64,000 nt of DNA from Haemophilus parainfluenzae (GCF_900450995.1 NZ_UGHY01000002.1:1-64000), one strand, 5' to 3'. Counted from the first letter of the stretch, positions 1-9,211 are shown. The notes: a model not told the origin generated them from the sequence alone. A program made the numbers and translations.

Positions 1-81
1 ATAAAAATCTACACCATTAAGCCGTTAAAAATAGGTGATTTGGTTATTTATGAAGGGGAAACCTACAAAAAAAAACCGTAG
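1..81 (+). CDS. C-terminal end of a phage structural protein (partial)
   Basis: The first 27 codons stay open and end in TAG, giving a lysine-rich tail (IKIYTIKPLKIGDLVIYEGE, then TYKKKP). Position just before the neck terminator gene suggests a head-completion or connector protein, but the fragment is too short to assign. The start lies outside the window. Confidence 0.55.
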   Translation: MKIYTIKPLKIGDLVIYEGETYKKKP

Positions 82-95
82 CAAATTGGGAAAAT

Positions 96-574
96 ATGGA
101 TACCACAACAATATCGGCGTTAGACACAGCCAAACTGCGAAAGTGGATTCAACAGGCTTTACAGTTACCTAATGGTGCCGTTATTGGCTGGCTCCCTGAA
201 AATCCTTTACCTGCTTTTATTACCGTGGATTTGATGACAAGTAATGAAATCGGCAGGCCACGAGAGAATTTGACGGTAAGCGTGAGCGTATCATTCAGTC
301 AATGCAAAGCACTGTTAGCGTCTCTTGTTTTGGTCGGAATTCCCTTGCGCAGTGTTACAAGCTAAAAGCCATTTTCCAAAGTTCGGCGTTTCTTTCTTTT
401 CTAAAATCAAATCACTGGGGCGTGATTCGTTTTTCAGATGTCCGCAATTTAACGGCTACCGTTGGGGCAGATTATGAAGAACGAGGGCAGTTTGATGTTG
501 TATTTAGCCATCATCACATTGTTGATACACCTCTAGATCCGATAGAAACGTTGAACAACGCACAAACCATTTAA
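96..574 (+). pseudogene. Phage neck terminator protein (LIC_12616-like), frameshifted
   Basis: This looks like the small protein that closes the head-tail neck of contractile phages. The N-terminal half reads from ATG 96 (MDTTTISALDTAKLRKWIQQ). The C-terminal half continues in another frame and contains QSTVSVSCFGR, GVIRFSDVRNLTATVGADYE and a FDVVFSHHHIVD segment, which resemble the LIC_12616 / neck terminator family. Adding one A to the run at 278-279 joins the halves into one protein of about 159 residues. It lies directly upstream of the sheath gene, as in related phages. Family assignment is from recognition, not a search. Confidence 0.7.
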
Positions 575-598
575 TTCAACAAATAGGAGGATAGCCTT

Positions 599-2088
599 AT
601 GGCATTATCTATCTCGCAGATTGTCAATGTGCAGTTAAATACTGTGCCAAAATCTGCCGCGCGTAAATCATTCGGTATAGTAGCATTGTTCACGCCCAGA
701 GGCAGGACAAGCATTTGCTGATGCGAGTACGCGTTATGTTTATGTCGAAAATCAACGTGATGTAGAACAGTTGTTCGGCACAAATTCAGAAACAGCAAAA
801 GCAGCACAGCCATTTTTTGCTCAAAGCCCTCGTGCAAAACAATTAATTATTGCGCGCTGGCAAAAAGAACCCGCAACCATTGATGCAACCAAAAACACAT
901 TAAGCGGTGCAACCTTATCGGATGATTTAGAGCGTTTTAAAAACGGTTGTAAATGGTCGATTCACTCTGACTATTGGCACTGAAACCAAGAAAGTAAATG
1001 GGCTATCTTTTGCTGATGCATCAGATTTCAATGCGATTGCAGTTAAAATCCAAGAGAAATTGACAGCACTTCCTTCATCTTTATCTATCTCTTACGATAA
1101 GCGTAGGACAACGTTTTATCATCACATCTAACAACGCTGGAGAAGATACAGCGACCGAAATCCATTACGCCTTTAATAGTGGTGGTAACGGTGAGTATAT
1201 TGGCTCATTGCTTAAATTAGAAAATGGCCAAGCAAGCCGAAAAGTAGGCAAGGCATCAATTTCTTTGAAAAAAGAAACCGTTGCAGAGGCATTATTTAAC
1301 GTAGCCGAAGTGAATAATGCGTGGTATGGCTTTACGTTTGCTGCACAGCTTACTGATGGTGAAGTGGAATCTGCTGCAAAATACGCGCAAGCTAATACCA
1401 AAATGTTTGGTGCGAATGTTATTCGCGTTGAACAGCTTGAATGGTCTGCTGATAACATCTATAAGAAATTATATGATGCAGGTTTAGATCACACATTAGC
1501 GATGTTCGATAAAAACGATATGTACCCAGCATCTTCCGCATTGGCTCGTTTATTATCAACGAACTTTGCGGCAAATAATTCAACCTTAACGCTTAAATTC
1601 AAGCAACAACCAACTATTACAGCAGATGAAATTACGGCAACGGAGTTCTCTAAGGCTAAACGCTTAGCATCAACGTGTACACCTATTTTGATGATGTAGC
1701 GATGATTGCTGAAGGTACAGTGATGGGCGGTAAATTTGCGGATGAAATCGTTATCTTAGACTGGTTTACCGATGCTGTGCAAAAAGAGGTATTTGCTCGC
1801 TTGTATAAATCACCGACAAAAATCCCATTAACAGACAAAGGCCAAGCGGTATTAATTGCTGCCGTGGAGAAAGTTTGTTTAGAGGGTGTAAACAATGGTG
1901 CTTTCGCACCAGGTCAATGGACGGGCGATAGCTTTGGTAACTTGACGACAGGTGATTATCTTGAGAAAGGTTACTATGTATGGGCGGCACCAATGGATAC
2001 GCTATCTGATAGCGACCGTGAGCAACGCCGTGCAACGCCAATTCAAACCGCAGTGAAATTAGCAGCGCAATTCATTCAAGCGATGTGA
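599..2088 (+). pseudogene. Phage tail sheath protein (DUF3383), four frameshifts
   Basis: The start ATG at 599 has an AGGAGG-type ribosome site. The repaired product is about 495 residues, opens with MALSISQIVNVQLNTVPKSA and contains ARKSFGIVALFTPEAGQAF, typical of DUF3383 sheath proteins, which form the contractile outer tail. Four single-base changes break it: an extra C near 699, an extra A in the run at 939-943, an extra A near 1099, and a lost G near 1667. Each repair restores continuous sequence, for example KAKRLGINVYTYFDD across the last one. The C-terminal part ends with TAVKLAAQFIQAM at a TGA. The gene sits just before the tail tube gene, as expected. Confidence 0.85.
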
Positions 2089-2112
2089 TTGTGAACTATA
2101 ACCGATAATTCA

Positions 2113-2143
2113 AAAGCCAAGGAGAAATTCTTGGCTTTATTCT
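2113..2143 (+). terminator. Intrinsic terminator between sheath and tube genes
   Basis: A perfect 9-bp stem (AAAGCCAAG with CTTGGCTTT) and an 8-nt loop are followed by ATTCT. The U tract is short, so it may only partly stop transcription and so set the ratio of tube to sheath. Confidence 0.55.
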
Positions 2144-2159
2144 ACTAGAGGAAAAAACT

Positions 2160-2591
2160 ATGGCAGTTTTCGATCCAAAACAAGTTGTCGTGTTATTAGA
2201 CGGCAAAGAAATAAGTGACTGGGCAGACGGATCAGATGTGATTAATGCGACCAACCAAGTTGATGCGGGGCAAATGGTTATTGGTGCAAATGGCACAGGC
2301 GTATTTATCGCAAACCCTGACCAATCAGGCAAATTAACCCTAAAAATTAAACAACATTCTGAGGATAACGCCTATTTATCTAAGTTGTTTAATCAACAAA
2401 AAACCAGTATTAAAACCTATTTACCGATAACTCTCGCTATCCGCGATTTAATCAATGATGATGTTGTCACGGCAAGTAAAGGGTATTTCACCACGCCTGC
2501 GCCTTACGTGCGTGGGAATGGACACAATGCGACAACCTGGACGATTGTGTTTGAGAAAATGACGATGAATCTTGAAAAAGGTGTTCAATAA
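2160..2591 (+). CDS. Phage tail tube protein (DUF3277)
   Basis: This intact 143-residue protein begins MAVFDPKQVVVLLDGKEISD and contains QMVIGANGTGVFIANPDQSG, features of the DUF3277 family found directly after DUF3383 sheath genes. Family members are the inner tail tube subunit. An AGAGGA ribosome site precedes ATG 2160. Its stop codon overlaps the start of the next gene (TAATG), implying coupled translation with the tail assembly chaperone. It is one of the few tail genes here without a frameshift. Confidence 0.82.
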   Translation: MAVFDPKQVVVLLDGKEISDWADGSDVINATNQVDAGQMVIGANGTGVFIANPDQSGKLTLKIKQHSEDNAYLSKLFNQQKTSIKTYLPITLAIRDLINDDVVTASKGYFTTPAPYVRGNGHNATTWTIVFEKMTMNLEKGVQ

Positions 2592-3000
2592 TGGAAAGTA
2601 AACAAATCAATATTGAAAATGTCACTTATACGATGACGCCAGCTAATGCGATGACAGCATGGACTGCACTCAAAAATGCAATGAAATTATTGCAATCAGT
2701 CGATTTATCATCATTAGGTAACAATAAAAAACTCGGTGCAAGCGTATTGACGACTGTATTGGCGAATTTAGGCGACCCAAGCATTAAAGAGCTTGAGGAT
2801 ATTGTGCTTAAACATACCTCATGTGAGCAAGATGGCAAACTATACGACTGTCTGAACGTTTTGATAGTCATTTTAACCAACACCGTGGGCATTTAATCCC
2901 AGTATTAAAAGAAGGGTTGATGTATCAATTTGCTGATTTTTTTATCGGTGGGGGCGGATTGCTGAGCAATATTCAAGCCAATCTAAAAGCGAAGAAATAA
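2591..3000 (+). pseudogene. Phage tail assembly chaperone, frameshifted
   Basis: The gene overlaps the tube stop by one base. The first frame (MESKQINIENVTYTMTPANA) stops early at 2896. One more A in the run at 2837-2839 shifts into a frame reading RLSERFDSHFNQHRGHLIPV and ending at TAA 3000, about 136 residues. Size and position between the tube and tape-measure genes fit the tail assembly chaperone that coats the tape measure before tube polymerisation. No programmed slippery site was recognised, so this is treated as a break rather than a functional frameshift, although chaperone genes in this position often use one. Confidence 0.66.
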
Positions 3001-3001
3001 G

Positions 3002-3036
3002 CCAGTCAGACAGCAAAGTTGACTGGTTTATTTTTA
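3002..3036 (+). terminator. Intrinsic terminator after tail chaperone gene
   Basis: The stem CCAGTCA with TGACTGG extends through the overlapping AAG/TTT flank. It surrounds an 11-nt loop and is followed by TTTATTTTT. It lies immediately after the stop codon at 3000. Confidence 0.6.
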
Positions 3037-3074
3037 CGCCCATTGTAAAAAAACTTTTGTTCACTACACGAATT

Positions 3075-3110
3075 AAGGTCGGTTTATTCGTTAACCGACC
3101 TTTTATCTTT
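3075..3110 (+). terminator. Second intrinsic terminator before tape-measure gene
   Basis: A perfect 10-bp stem (AAGGTCGGTT with AACCGACCTT) and an 8-nt loop are followed by TTATCTTT. Together with the hairpin 40 bases upstream it gives two tandem stops in a 151-base gap, so the tape-measure gene probably depends on read-through or its own promoter. Confidence 0.65.
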
Positions 3111-3151
3111 CCATGAAGTCATTGTTGAATTAAATCAAATGGAGCAACGCA

Positions 3152-5246
3152 ATGCTACTCGATGAACTACTGATTAAAATCGGCATTGATGCGGATAGCC
3201 AAGCAATGCAACAGTTTGAGCGATTCCTCAATGCAATTGGAGACGGCACTGAAGACGCAGCAGAAAGTTTAGGTGCCTTTGGTCAAGCGTTGGAAGATGC
3301 CGCTAACGAGGCCGCTAAACAAGTCAGAGACATGCCTGAGTTCAGCGAGTTTTTTGCATCGCTTGAAAAAACTACAAGCTGAAACAGAAAATCTTTCTGA
3401 AGATGAAGCCTTAGATGCGTGGGTGCAGAAACTTATCGAAGGGGATAAGCTCTTATCTGAGTTTGGTGAGAGCTTTCTTGAAAACACTGAACAGCTCTCG
3501 AAAGAGTTACAAGAAGCGGGGTTAAGTGCCGAGCAGGTTGAGAAAGTTATTGGCAAACTCAAATCTGCGATTGAGCAAAAAACCGATGCTACCGAAAAAG
3601 ATACAAAAGCCGTAGAAGATAACGCCAAAAGCACAGAAAATTTATCTGACAATATCATTGACTTGTGGGCGACCCAATATGGTGGCAGTCGGCTTATTGA
3701 ATAAATTCGAATTACTTGGCATTACCATCAATAAAACCACTCTTAAAGTTGCGGCATTTGGTGCAGCTTTCTACGCTGCCACAATCGGAGTGAAGAATTT
3801 TGTTGATGCTAATCTTGATGCACTCGATGAAATTAAACAACTCTCAGCTGTCACGGGCGAATCAGCCGACCAAATTTACAACTTAGGTAAGGTTGCAGAG
3901 GTCAATGGCTCATCCGCACAGGCTGCCCAATCGTCTATTGAAGGATTGTCTCGTGTTATAGGTGAGGCAGCAACAGGTATCGGTCGAGGGGCTAAATCAT
4001 TTGAGCAATATGGACTAAGCGCCAAAAAAAGCGAATGGGGATGTTAAAACCTCAAGCGAAATGCTAGGTGAAATCTCGGACAAGATGAAAGCAATGGGCG
4101 AGCAAGAGCAAATTGCGATGCTTGCGAAACTCGGCATTGATGGTTCGATGATTCAAACCTTGCGTCTTGGTAATGATGAGCTGAAAGAACAAATCGCCCT
4201 TGCAAGCGCACTTACACTTGGGGTGGGTAACGCAGAAAATGCAGAAACTGCCGCCGCTTTTAAAGATGCGTTGACGCAGGTTTCTCAAGTATTTAAGGCT
4301 ATTGGTGAATATGTATCACTCCGTGTCGCGCCATCCATTCAGCGATTAGCCGAGCGGTTTACAAAAATGGTTTACCGAGAATAATGAGTTTATCAAGACC
4401 GCACTCAACGGCTTTGGCAAAATACTGTCATTTTTATTTGAGTTAGCCGCGGCCATTGATAATGTTGTTGAACATACTGTTGGTTGGAAAACTGTAATCT
4501 ATGCATTAGGTGCAGCGTTATTGTGGTTAAGTCGACGGATGTTATTAGCTTTTGCGACCAACCCTGTCACATTGATTATAGCGGGCGTTGCAGCCTTGTT
4601 TTTACTTGTTGATGACTTTATCACTTATCTTGAAGGCGGAGAAACGGCATTAGGTGAATTTTGGAAGCCATTTAAGAGCGCACTTTTATGGGTAAAATCC
4701 ACGTGGAAAGATTTTGTTGATAACTTTAGTGTCGATCCAATTGGTGCAACATTATCCCTCATCACAGATATGCTTGAGTTACCGTTTAAGCTTGGGCTCG
4801 CGCTTGTTGGTGGTTTGTGGAATTTATTTACTGGCGAACAGTTAGATTTGGATGTTATCGAGACCAAGTTCGCCCAAGTCACCGACTGGATTAAAAAGCC
4901 ATTCCAAAGTGCATTTGATTGGGTTAAGGGCTATTACGACCAATATATCGCACCGATTGTTGATACAATAAAAGGGTGGTTTAGTGATAGTGGCGAAAAG
5001 GTGGGAACAGCAAGTCAAAATGCGAAAGCCTATGACACGATGATGTTTGACCCATCTTACACAGCGGCTCCTCAAGTTGCTGCGGCAGGAGTCAATAATA
5101 AAACTTCAAATGCGGATAACAGTGTCAAAAACAGCAATAACAAAATCACCATTACGCAAAATATCCAAGGCACGGACAATCCAAAAGCAGTGGCAGACCA
5201 ATCGGCTCGCGCGATCAATAATCAACTTTCACCTGTTGTGGGGTAG
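3152..5246 (+). pseudogene. Phage tail tape-measure protein, four frameshifts
   Basis: A GGAG site precedes ATG 3152. The repaired product is about 697 residues, a short tape measure that sets tail length. The N-terminal third is acidic and helical and looks coiled-coil. The centre has an Ala/Gly-rich hydrophobic stretch (KVAAFGAAFYAATIGVKNFV). A second hydrophobic segment (FATNPVTLIIAGVAALFLLV) starts near 4554. The Asn/Ser-rich tail ends NNQLSPVVG. Breaks are an extra A in 3366-3371, an extra C in 3673-3675, an extra A in 4024-4030 and an extra A in 4363-4367. Each correction rejoins the sequence, as in RFTKWFTENNEFI. Confidence 0.82.
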
Positions 5247-5251
5247 CCTCT

Positions 5252-6037
5252 ATGTTAAATTTTGCACAAGTATCCAATCGTAGTATTGGCACAATAACAT
5301 TCGATGTGGTTACAACAGAAGACCATCAGTCGGATTTATCTATTACAGAAAACCCGATTGAATCAGGGGCTGCCATTGCTGACCATGCAGTTATTCAGCC
5401 TAAACAAGTTACCATTAATGGTGTAATGGTTGATCACGACCATTCGACTTTTGGTTTAGACCTTCCGTTTATCGGCAATATTCGTGGCGGGATAGACTTT
5501 CTTAACAACTTTCCTCTGCCAGTTAAGGTTATCACTCAAACATCGCAAACTATCGCAAGAGCGGGGAGAGCGATTAGCCAAGTTGCAGGTGCGTATAGTC
5601 AAGCGAAGAGCATTCTTAATCAAGCGCGAACCATTGCCCCTTTTTTGCCTGACTTTGGGCTAGGCGGATTGCTAGATAGCAGTGCAGGGGATAGCAGAGT
5701 GCAAAAATGCTATGCCGACCTTGTTGCTTGCCAGAAATCAGGGGAAACCATTGATATACAGACAGGGATTAACTTGTACAAAAACATGCTAATCCAATCT
5801 GTAGCGGTCAATCAGTCACAAGATGGCAGTGCAACATTTACCATAACGGCTCGTGAGATATTTATTGTTGAGACGCAAACAGCTCAATCTAAATCTAAGA
5901 CAGGGGTATCGGGTAAAAGTAAAAGCGGTCGAGCAGCGACTCAATCAGCAACAAAATCACAGCAAGGTTCTACTCAACCAAAGAACGATACACCTAAAAG
6001 AACCTCTTCGCTTTTCAATCTTTTTAAATGGTGGTGA
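5252..6037 (+). CDS. Dit-like phage tail/baseplate protein
   Basis: This intact 261-residue protein follows the tape measure by five bases. Its N-terminal part (GTITFDVVTTEDHQSDLSIT, then ENPIESGAAIADHAVIQPKQ) matches the Dit-like N-terminal domain that connects tail tube and baseplate in related contractile phages. A later segment (KCYADLVACQKSGETIDIQT) and a basic, Ser/Gln-rich tail follow. It is probably a ring or hub-adjacent baseplate component. The end overlaps the alternative GTG starts of the next gene by a few bases. Assignment is by recognition of the N-terminal motif and synteny. Confidence 0.68.
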   Translation: MLNFAQVSNRSIGTITFDVVTTEDHQSDLSITENPIESGAAIADHAVIQPKQVTINGVMVDHDHSTFGLDLPFIGNIRGGIDFLNNFPLPVKVITQTSQTIARAGRAISQVAGAYSQAKSILNQARTIAPFLPDFGLGGLLDSSAGDSRVQKCYADLVACQKSGETIDIQTGINLYKNMLIQSVAVNQSQDGSATFTITAREIFIVETQTAQSKSKTGVSGKSKSGRAATQSATKSQQGSTQPKNDTPKRTSSLFNLFKWW

Positions 6038-6042
6038 GACGT

Positions 6043-6351
6043 ATGCGTAAAATTCCATTAACACAACATCCTTATCAGGAGCAAACTTTTGAATTTAACG
6101 GCATAAAAATCCGCTTAACCTTGCGATTTAATAGTATTGGACAGTTTTGGGCAATGGATGTATTTGAGCCAGTAAATCAAAAACAGATTTGTCGAGGTCA
6201 TGCGCTCGCGTGCGGAGTGCCATTATTGGCTCGCAGTACGCAGCCTTATTTCTTCTATTTGGACGATGAAAGTGGTGCTGAATTAGACCCAATGAGTATG
6301 GAAGATTTGGGCACTCGATGCTTTTTGTATATAGGCGAAAAGGCATCGTAA
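6043..6351 (+). CDS. Phage baseplate plug protein
   Basis: The 102-residue protein starts MRKIPLTQHPYQEQTFEFNG and contains IRLTLRFNSIGQFWAMDVFE, the hallmark of the small baseplate plug family described from contractile phages such as Pam3. The plug closes the tail tube at the baseplate centre. ATG 6043 is preferred over upstream GTG codons because GGTGAG lies at the right distance before it. A strong terminator follows. Confidence 0.72.
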   Translation: MRKIPLTQHPYQEQTFEFNGIKIRLTLRFNSIGQFWAMDVFEPVNQKQICRGHALACGVPLLARSTQPYFFYLDDESGAELDPMSMEDLGTRCFLYIGEKAS

Positions 6352-6367
6352 ATTAATAGATAAAAAT

Positions 6368-6400
6368 AACCCCGATAGCTAGGCACTATCGGGGTTTTTA
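6368..6400 (+). terminator. Intrinsic terminator after baseplate plug gene
   Basis: A stem of 11 pairs (AACCCCGATAG with CTATCGGGGTT) and a 7-nt loop lead into TTTTTA, 16 bases after the stop codon. Confidence 0.8.
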
Positions 6401-6485
6401 TTCCAACTTTCCCAATAAAGAAGGAACAAATTTTGAGTAAGTATAGCAAAACTAAGTTAAAAATACACTTAAAAGAGGGTTAGAA

Positions 6486-6611
6486 ATGGAAACAAATGCA
6501 AGTCCGATTATGCGAGGTGCAATCGCATTCTCTATTGTTATCGTTGCGCTTGGCTTGTTTGCTTTATGTATTACACCGTTGGCAAATGTCCTTATTGAAC
6601 TTGCTAAATAG
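6486..6611 (+). CDS. Small single-pass membrane protein of phage
   Basis: This 41-residue ORF has an AGAGGG ribosome site just upstream. After METNASPIMRG it contains a continuous hydrophobic helix (AIAFSIVIVALGLFALCITP) and ends in VLIELAK. It sits between the baseplate plug and hub genes, 14 bases before the hub start, so it is probably co-transcribed with the hub. Function is unknown. It is too small for a classical holin, and no endolysin is nearby. Confidence 0.55.
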   Translation: METNASPIMRGAIAFSIVIVALGLFALCITPLANVLIELAK

Positions 6612-6625
6612 CGCAAGGAGAGACA

Positions 6626-7482
6626 ATGAAACAATTTGGCAGACGTTGGAAACTCGACATTAGTAACGACCAAGAACGTTAAGCATTGAGCAATTACGTG
6701 TTGCGTTTGAAATTGATAAAACCATCAATGAAAAGCCTAATCCCGCTAAAATCCAAGTGTGGAACTTAAATCGAGACCATATCAACCAATTATTAAGCCA
6801 AGACTATAAGAAAGTTGCCTTATCAGTTGGTTATGGCGAGTTACGCCAAATCTATGCGGGAGATATTACCAAGACAAGAATCCAACGAGAGGGATTGGAT
6901 TTTGTCCTTACGCTTGAGTGTTCGGACGGGCATCAAGCCTACACTCAATCGAGAGCTAAAACAACATTAAAAGCAGGAGCAACAGACAAACAGATTGTTG
7001 AGGAATTGCAAAAGACCATGCCTAAAGTACAGTCTGGTGCCATTGACATTCCTAATCAGCGCAAACTCCCTCGTGGTAGGGTATTAAACGGCAATAGCCG
7101 AGATATTCTCACTAAAATTGCGCGCAATAATAAGGCTGATTGGTCTATCCAAGATGGCTCGCTTATTTTTCTGCCGAAAGATAAAGTGCTAAGTGATGAT
7201 GCTGTACTGATTTCTCAAGATACAGGAATGATTAATGCACCAGAACAAACCGATGAGGGACTAGAGCTCACTTGTTTACTCAACCCTGCATTACAAATTG
7301 GCGGACTTGTGAAAGTTGAATCTATCATTGAGTACTTCAATGGGGAGTACAAGATTGTAAAACTTGCGCATTCTGGCGATGGTATCGGTGGGGATTGGCA
7401 CAGCAAGATGACGGTTGTCGGGGGCAAATTCCAAAAGGTAGAAAAGCCTAAAAAAACGGACAAAAAAGACAGGAAAAAATGA
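6626..7482 (+). pseudogene. Phage baseplate hub protein (gp44 / gpD-like), frameshifted
   Basis: A GGAG site precedes ATG 6626 (MKQFGRRWKLDISNDQER). One T lost from the run at 6679-6680 shifts the frame; restoring it gives LSIEQLRVAFEIDKTINEKP and runs on to 7482, about 285 residues. The middle region (RQIYAGDITKTRIQREGLDF, then LPRGRVLNGNSRDILTKIAR) resembles hub proteins of the Mu gp44 / T4 gp27 / P2 gpD group, which carry the spike. The C-terminus is very lysine-rich (EKPKKTDKKDRKK). It is separated from the spike gene by the toxin-antitoxin module. Confidence 0.7.
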
Positions 7483-7511
7483 CCGCACTTTTGTTAAGTG
7501 CAGTCATTTAT
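7477..7511 (+). terminator. Terminator formed by an inverted uptake-sequence pair
   Basis: A 14-bp stem with one mismatch (AAATGACCGCACTT with AAGTGCAGTCATTT) has a 5-nt loop. The left arm contains a full complementary uptake core (ACCGCACTT), the only one seen in the prophage. It separates the convergent hub and antitoxin genes and can act on both strands. Confidence 0.6.
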
Positions 7512-7512
7512 A

Positions 7513-7797
7513 TTAAATGACACCGACACGCAATTCGGCACCGCAAGCATGCGCATAGCGTTGTAGTGTTAGAAATGAAGCCCGACTGGCATTCTTTTCT
7601 AATTTGCTGATTGCCGGTTGAGTTACACCCATTTTTTCGGCAACTTGAGAAATAGTGAGACCTGCACGAATACGCATTTCTTGGAGTAGTGATTGCAGTT
7701 CCTCAATACGTTTTTCTTGCAAATAAAGTGCTTTAGTTTCTTCGTCTTGAAGTAAGGTCTCTTTTACTTGTTTGTAACTTATCGGTTTAACTTTCAT
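7513..7797 (-). CDS. XRE-family antitoxin (HigA-like)
   Basis: The 94-residue protein has a helical N-terminus (KPISYKQVKETLLQDEETKA) and a helix-turn-helix of the Cro/XRE type (GLTISQVAEKMGVTQPAISK, then LEKNASRASFLTLQRYAHAC) at about residues 45-82. It would neutralise the upstream toxin and repress the shared promoter. Its start overlaps the toxin's 3' end by 11 bases, so the order is toxin first, as in higBA-type pairs. It lies antisense to the tail operon, marking it as inserted cargo. Confidence 0.85.
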   Translation of the reverse strand: MKVKPISYKQVKETLLQDEETKALYLQEKRIEELQSLLQEMRIRAGLTISQVAEKMGVTQPAISKLEKNASRASFLTLQRYAHACGAELRVGVI

Positions 7798-8107
7798 CGG
7801 TCATTTCTCCTAAACGTTTTAAAGCTAATTCAATTTCTGACGGTGGGGTTTTCTGTGTTTTCTTAACAAAAGTGCGCAGGATGTAAATTTTCTTCCCTAT
7901 GGCAAAAGCAAAAAAGGTGCGCGAAATATCTTTATTGCCAGCGCGCAGTTCAAATAAACCATTACCCATTGCGCGCGTATGCGGGAAACGAAGCTCACTG
8001 CCTAATGTTTCTAACTTATCCAGAGCATTTAACGCTTTAGCTCGCATTATTGGAGATAAGGCTTCAATTTCAGCGAATGCTTCAGGGTGAAATAATAACT
8101 CGAACAT
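7787..8107 (-). CDS. RelE/HigB-superfamily toxin (Gp49-like)
   Basis: The 106-residue protein begins MFELLFHPEAFAEIEALSPI and contains LRFPHTRAMGNGLFELRAGN and a FFAFAIGKKIYILRTFVKKT strand-rich core. This is the pattern of phage-derived Gp49-like toxins, in which an ELR/R...K surface cleaves mRNA on the ribosome. It is the first gene of a two-gene operon with the XRE antitoxin. Activity is inferred from family only. The pair may stabilise the prophage or act as a phage-exclusion module. Confidence 0.85.
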   Translation of the reverse strand: MFELLFHPEAFAEIEALSPIMRAKALNALDKLETLGSELRFPHTRAMGNGLFELRAGNKDISRTFFAFAIGKKIYILRTFVKKTQKTPPSEIELALKRLGEMTDES

Positions 8108-8115
8108 AAAACTCT

Positions 8116-8164
8116 CATAACTTTTAAGTTATGCAAATCATAACATATTTAAAATATAAATCAA
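8116..8164 (-). promoter_or_regulatory. Toxin-antitoxin promoter with palindromic operator
   Basis: On the minus strand TTGATT (8159-8164) and TATGAT (8137-8142) are spaced by 16 bases. Just downstream is the perfect palindrome CATAACTT-TT-AAGTTATG (8116-8133), between the predicted start point and the toxin ATG. It is a likely binding site for the XRE antitoxin. Confidence 0.6.
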
Positions 8165-8176
8165 AGGTTATATTTA

Positions 8177-8819
8177 ATGAACCTACGCACAAACCTTAGC
8201 AACGCCAGAAACCGCAACCGACCATCAAATCCAACAAAACCAACTAATTTACATACTGCACTTCCTGCAAAAGTGGTGAGTTTTGACCCAGCCAAAACAA
8301 ACTGTATCACTTGCCATACAATAAAAATGCAGTTAGTCGATGGAGTGGGGCAGATATACCGCCACTTCTTGATGTGCCTGTGAGTTTTCCTCGTGGCGGG
8401 GCTTTGCAGTGACATTCCCGCTTAAAGCAGGTGATGAGGGGATAGCGATATTTTCCGAGCGTTGCATTGACGGATGGTGGCAAAACGGTAACGCATCAAC
8501 GCCTTTAGATTTTAGGCTACATGATTTATCCGATGCGATGTTTATTCCTGGCATATGCTCTGTGCCGAAAGCTATTGGCGGATTTTTTACCGAAGGGTTA
8601 TCAATGCAAACCCTTGATGGCGGCACATACATCAGAATCAAAAACGGCTCGATTTTGATTAAAGGAAATATCGAACATCAGGGCCATACCTCGCAAACAG
8701 GCTCGCATAGCTCCACAGGCGTTATCTCGAGCGATACAGATGTAAAAGCAAGTGTATTTCAGTGAAAAACCATAAACATACAGGCGACAGTGGCGGTAAA
8801 AACAGGAGTGCCAGAATGA
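8177..8819 (+). pseudogene. Phage tail spike, Gp138-like membrane-puncturing protein, six frameshifts
   Basis: The repaired product is about 213 residues: MNLRTNLSNARNRNRPSNPT at the start, an OB-like region (DGVGADIPPLLDVPVSFPRG, then FPLKAGDEGIAIFSERCIDG) and a repetitive beta-helical end with KNHKHTGDSGGKTGVPE. These are features of Gp138 / gpV-type spikes that pierce the outer membrane. The HxH in the tip could bind metal. Breaks: extra A 8294-8297, lost A 8320-8321, lost G 8347-8350, lost G 8398-8401, lost G 8754, extra A 8798-8802. The running frame sum is consistent through all six. The stop overlaps the next start (ATGA). Confidence 0.8.
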
Positions 8820-9167
8820 GAGTAAGACGACTTAATAAAGAGCACGATTGGACATTTGGCAAGGCTTTTCAAACTACGCAACAGAATCAGATGCCATTGC
8901 TCAAAATGTACAAACTCGCCTTTGGTCATTTGCTAATGACTGGTTTTTAGACCTAGAACACGGTTTGCCTTGCTTGAACAAATGGGGCGAGGGGTAAATA
9001 TGGCAGACTGGGAAATCAAAATAAAACGCTATGTGTTGGAAACTGAAGGTGTAAGCAGAATAACTGATTACCAAGCTAATTTTGATGCAGATACACGCAA
9101 GCTGACCATATCGATTGATTACCAAGATATTTACGGACAGCAACAAACCGCACGTTATGACGCTTAA
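8816..9167 (+). pseudogene. Baseplate wedge protein (gp25 / Mu gp46-like), frameshifted
   Basis: The gene starts at ATG 8816, overlapping the spike stop. Two lost G bases (8863-8864 and 8972) break it. When restored it reads HDWTFGKGFSNYATESDAIA, LWSFANDWFLDLEHGLPWLE, then VLETEGVSRITDYQANFDAD, about 117 residues. This pattern (small protein after the spike, a GLPW motif, a late GVxxI and a DxxxRKL segment) fits the gp25-like lysozyme-fold wedge. In related phages the baseplate J gene follows directly; here 2.8 kb of cargo lies between them. Confidence 0.7.
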
Positions 9168-9189
9168 AGTGTGGTTAAATTAAGTAAAG

Positions 9190-9211
9190 TTTTGTGATGA
9201 AGATCGCAAAA
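9190..9211 (+). promoter_or_regulatory. CRP-type site upstream of the DUF4041 gene
   Basis: The 22-bp near-palindrome TTTTGTGAT-GAAG-ATCGCAAAA matches the CRP consensus. The left half is the ordinary TGTGA form and the right half is the TGCGA form typical of Pasteurellaceae CRP-S (competence, Sxy-dependent) sites. It is centred about 95 bases before ATG 9296. Candidate -10 hexamers (TAGAAT 9257-9262, TAGATA 9262-9267) have poor -35 boxes, as expected for an activator-dependent promoter. Confidence 0.45.

Noticed and set aside
2591..3000. Programmed frameshift in the tail chaperone gene
   Set aside because: No slippery heptamer was recognised at the junction, and a lost A in AAAA explains it like the other breaks.
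4625..5075. Minus-strand ORFs under the tape-measure gene
   Set aside because: They are antisense shadows of a gene whose repaired plus frame is continuous.
6486..6611. Holin
   Set aside because: One helix, 41 residues and no adjacent endolysin; the membrane call alone does not support it.
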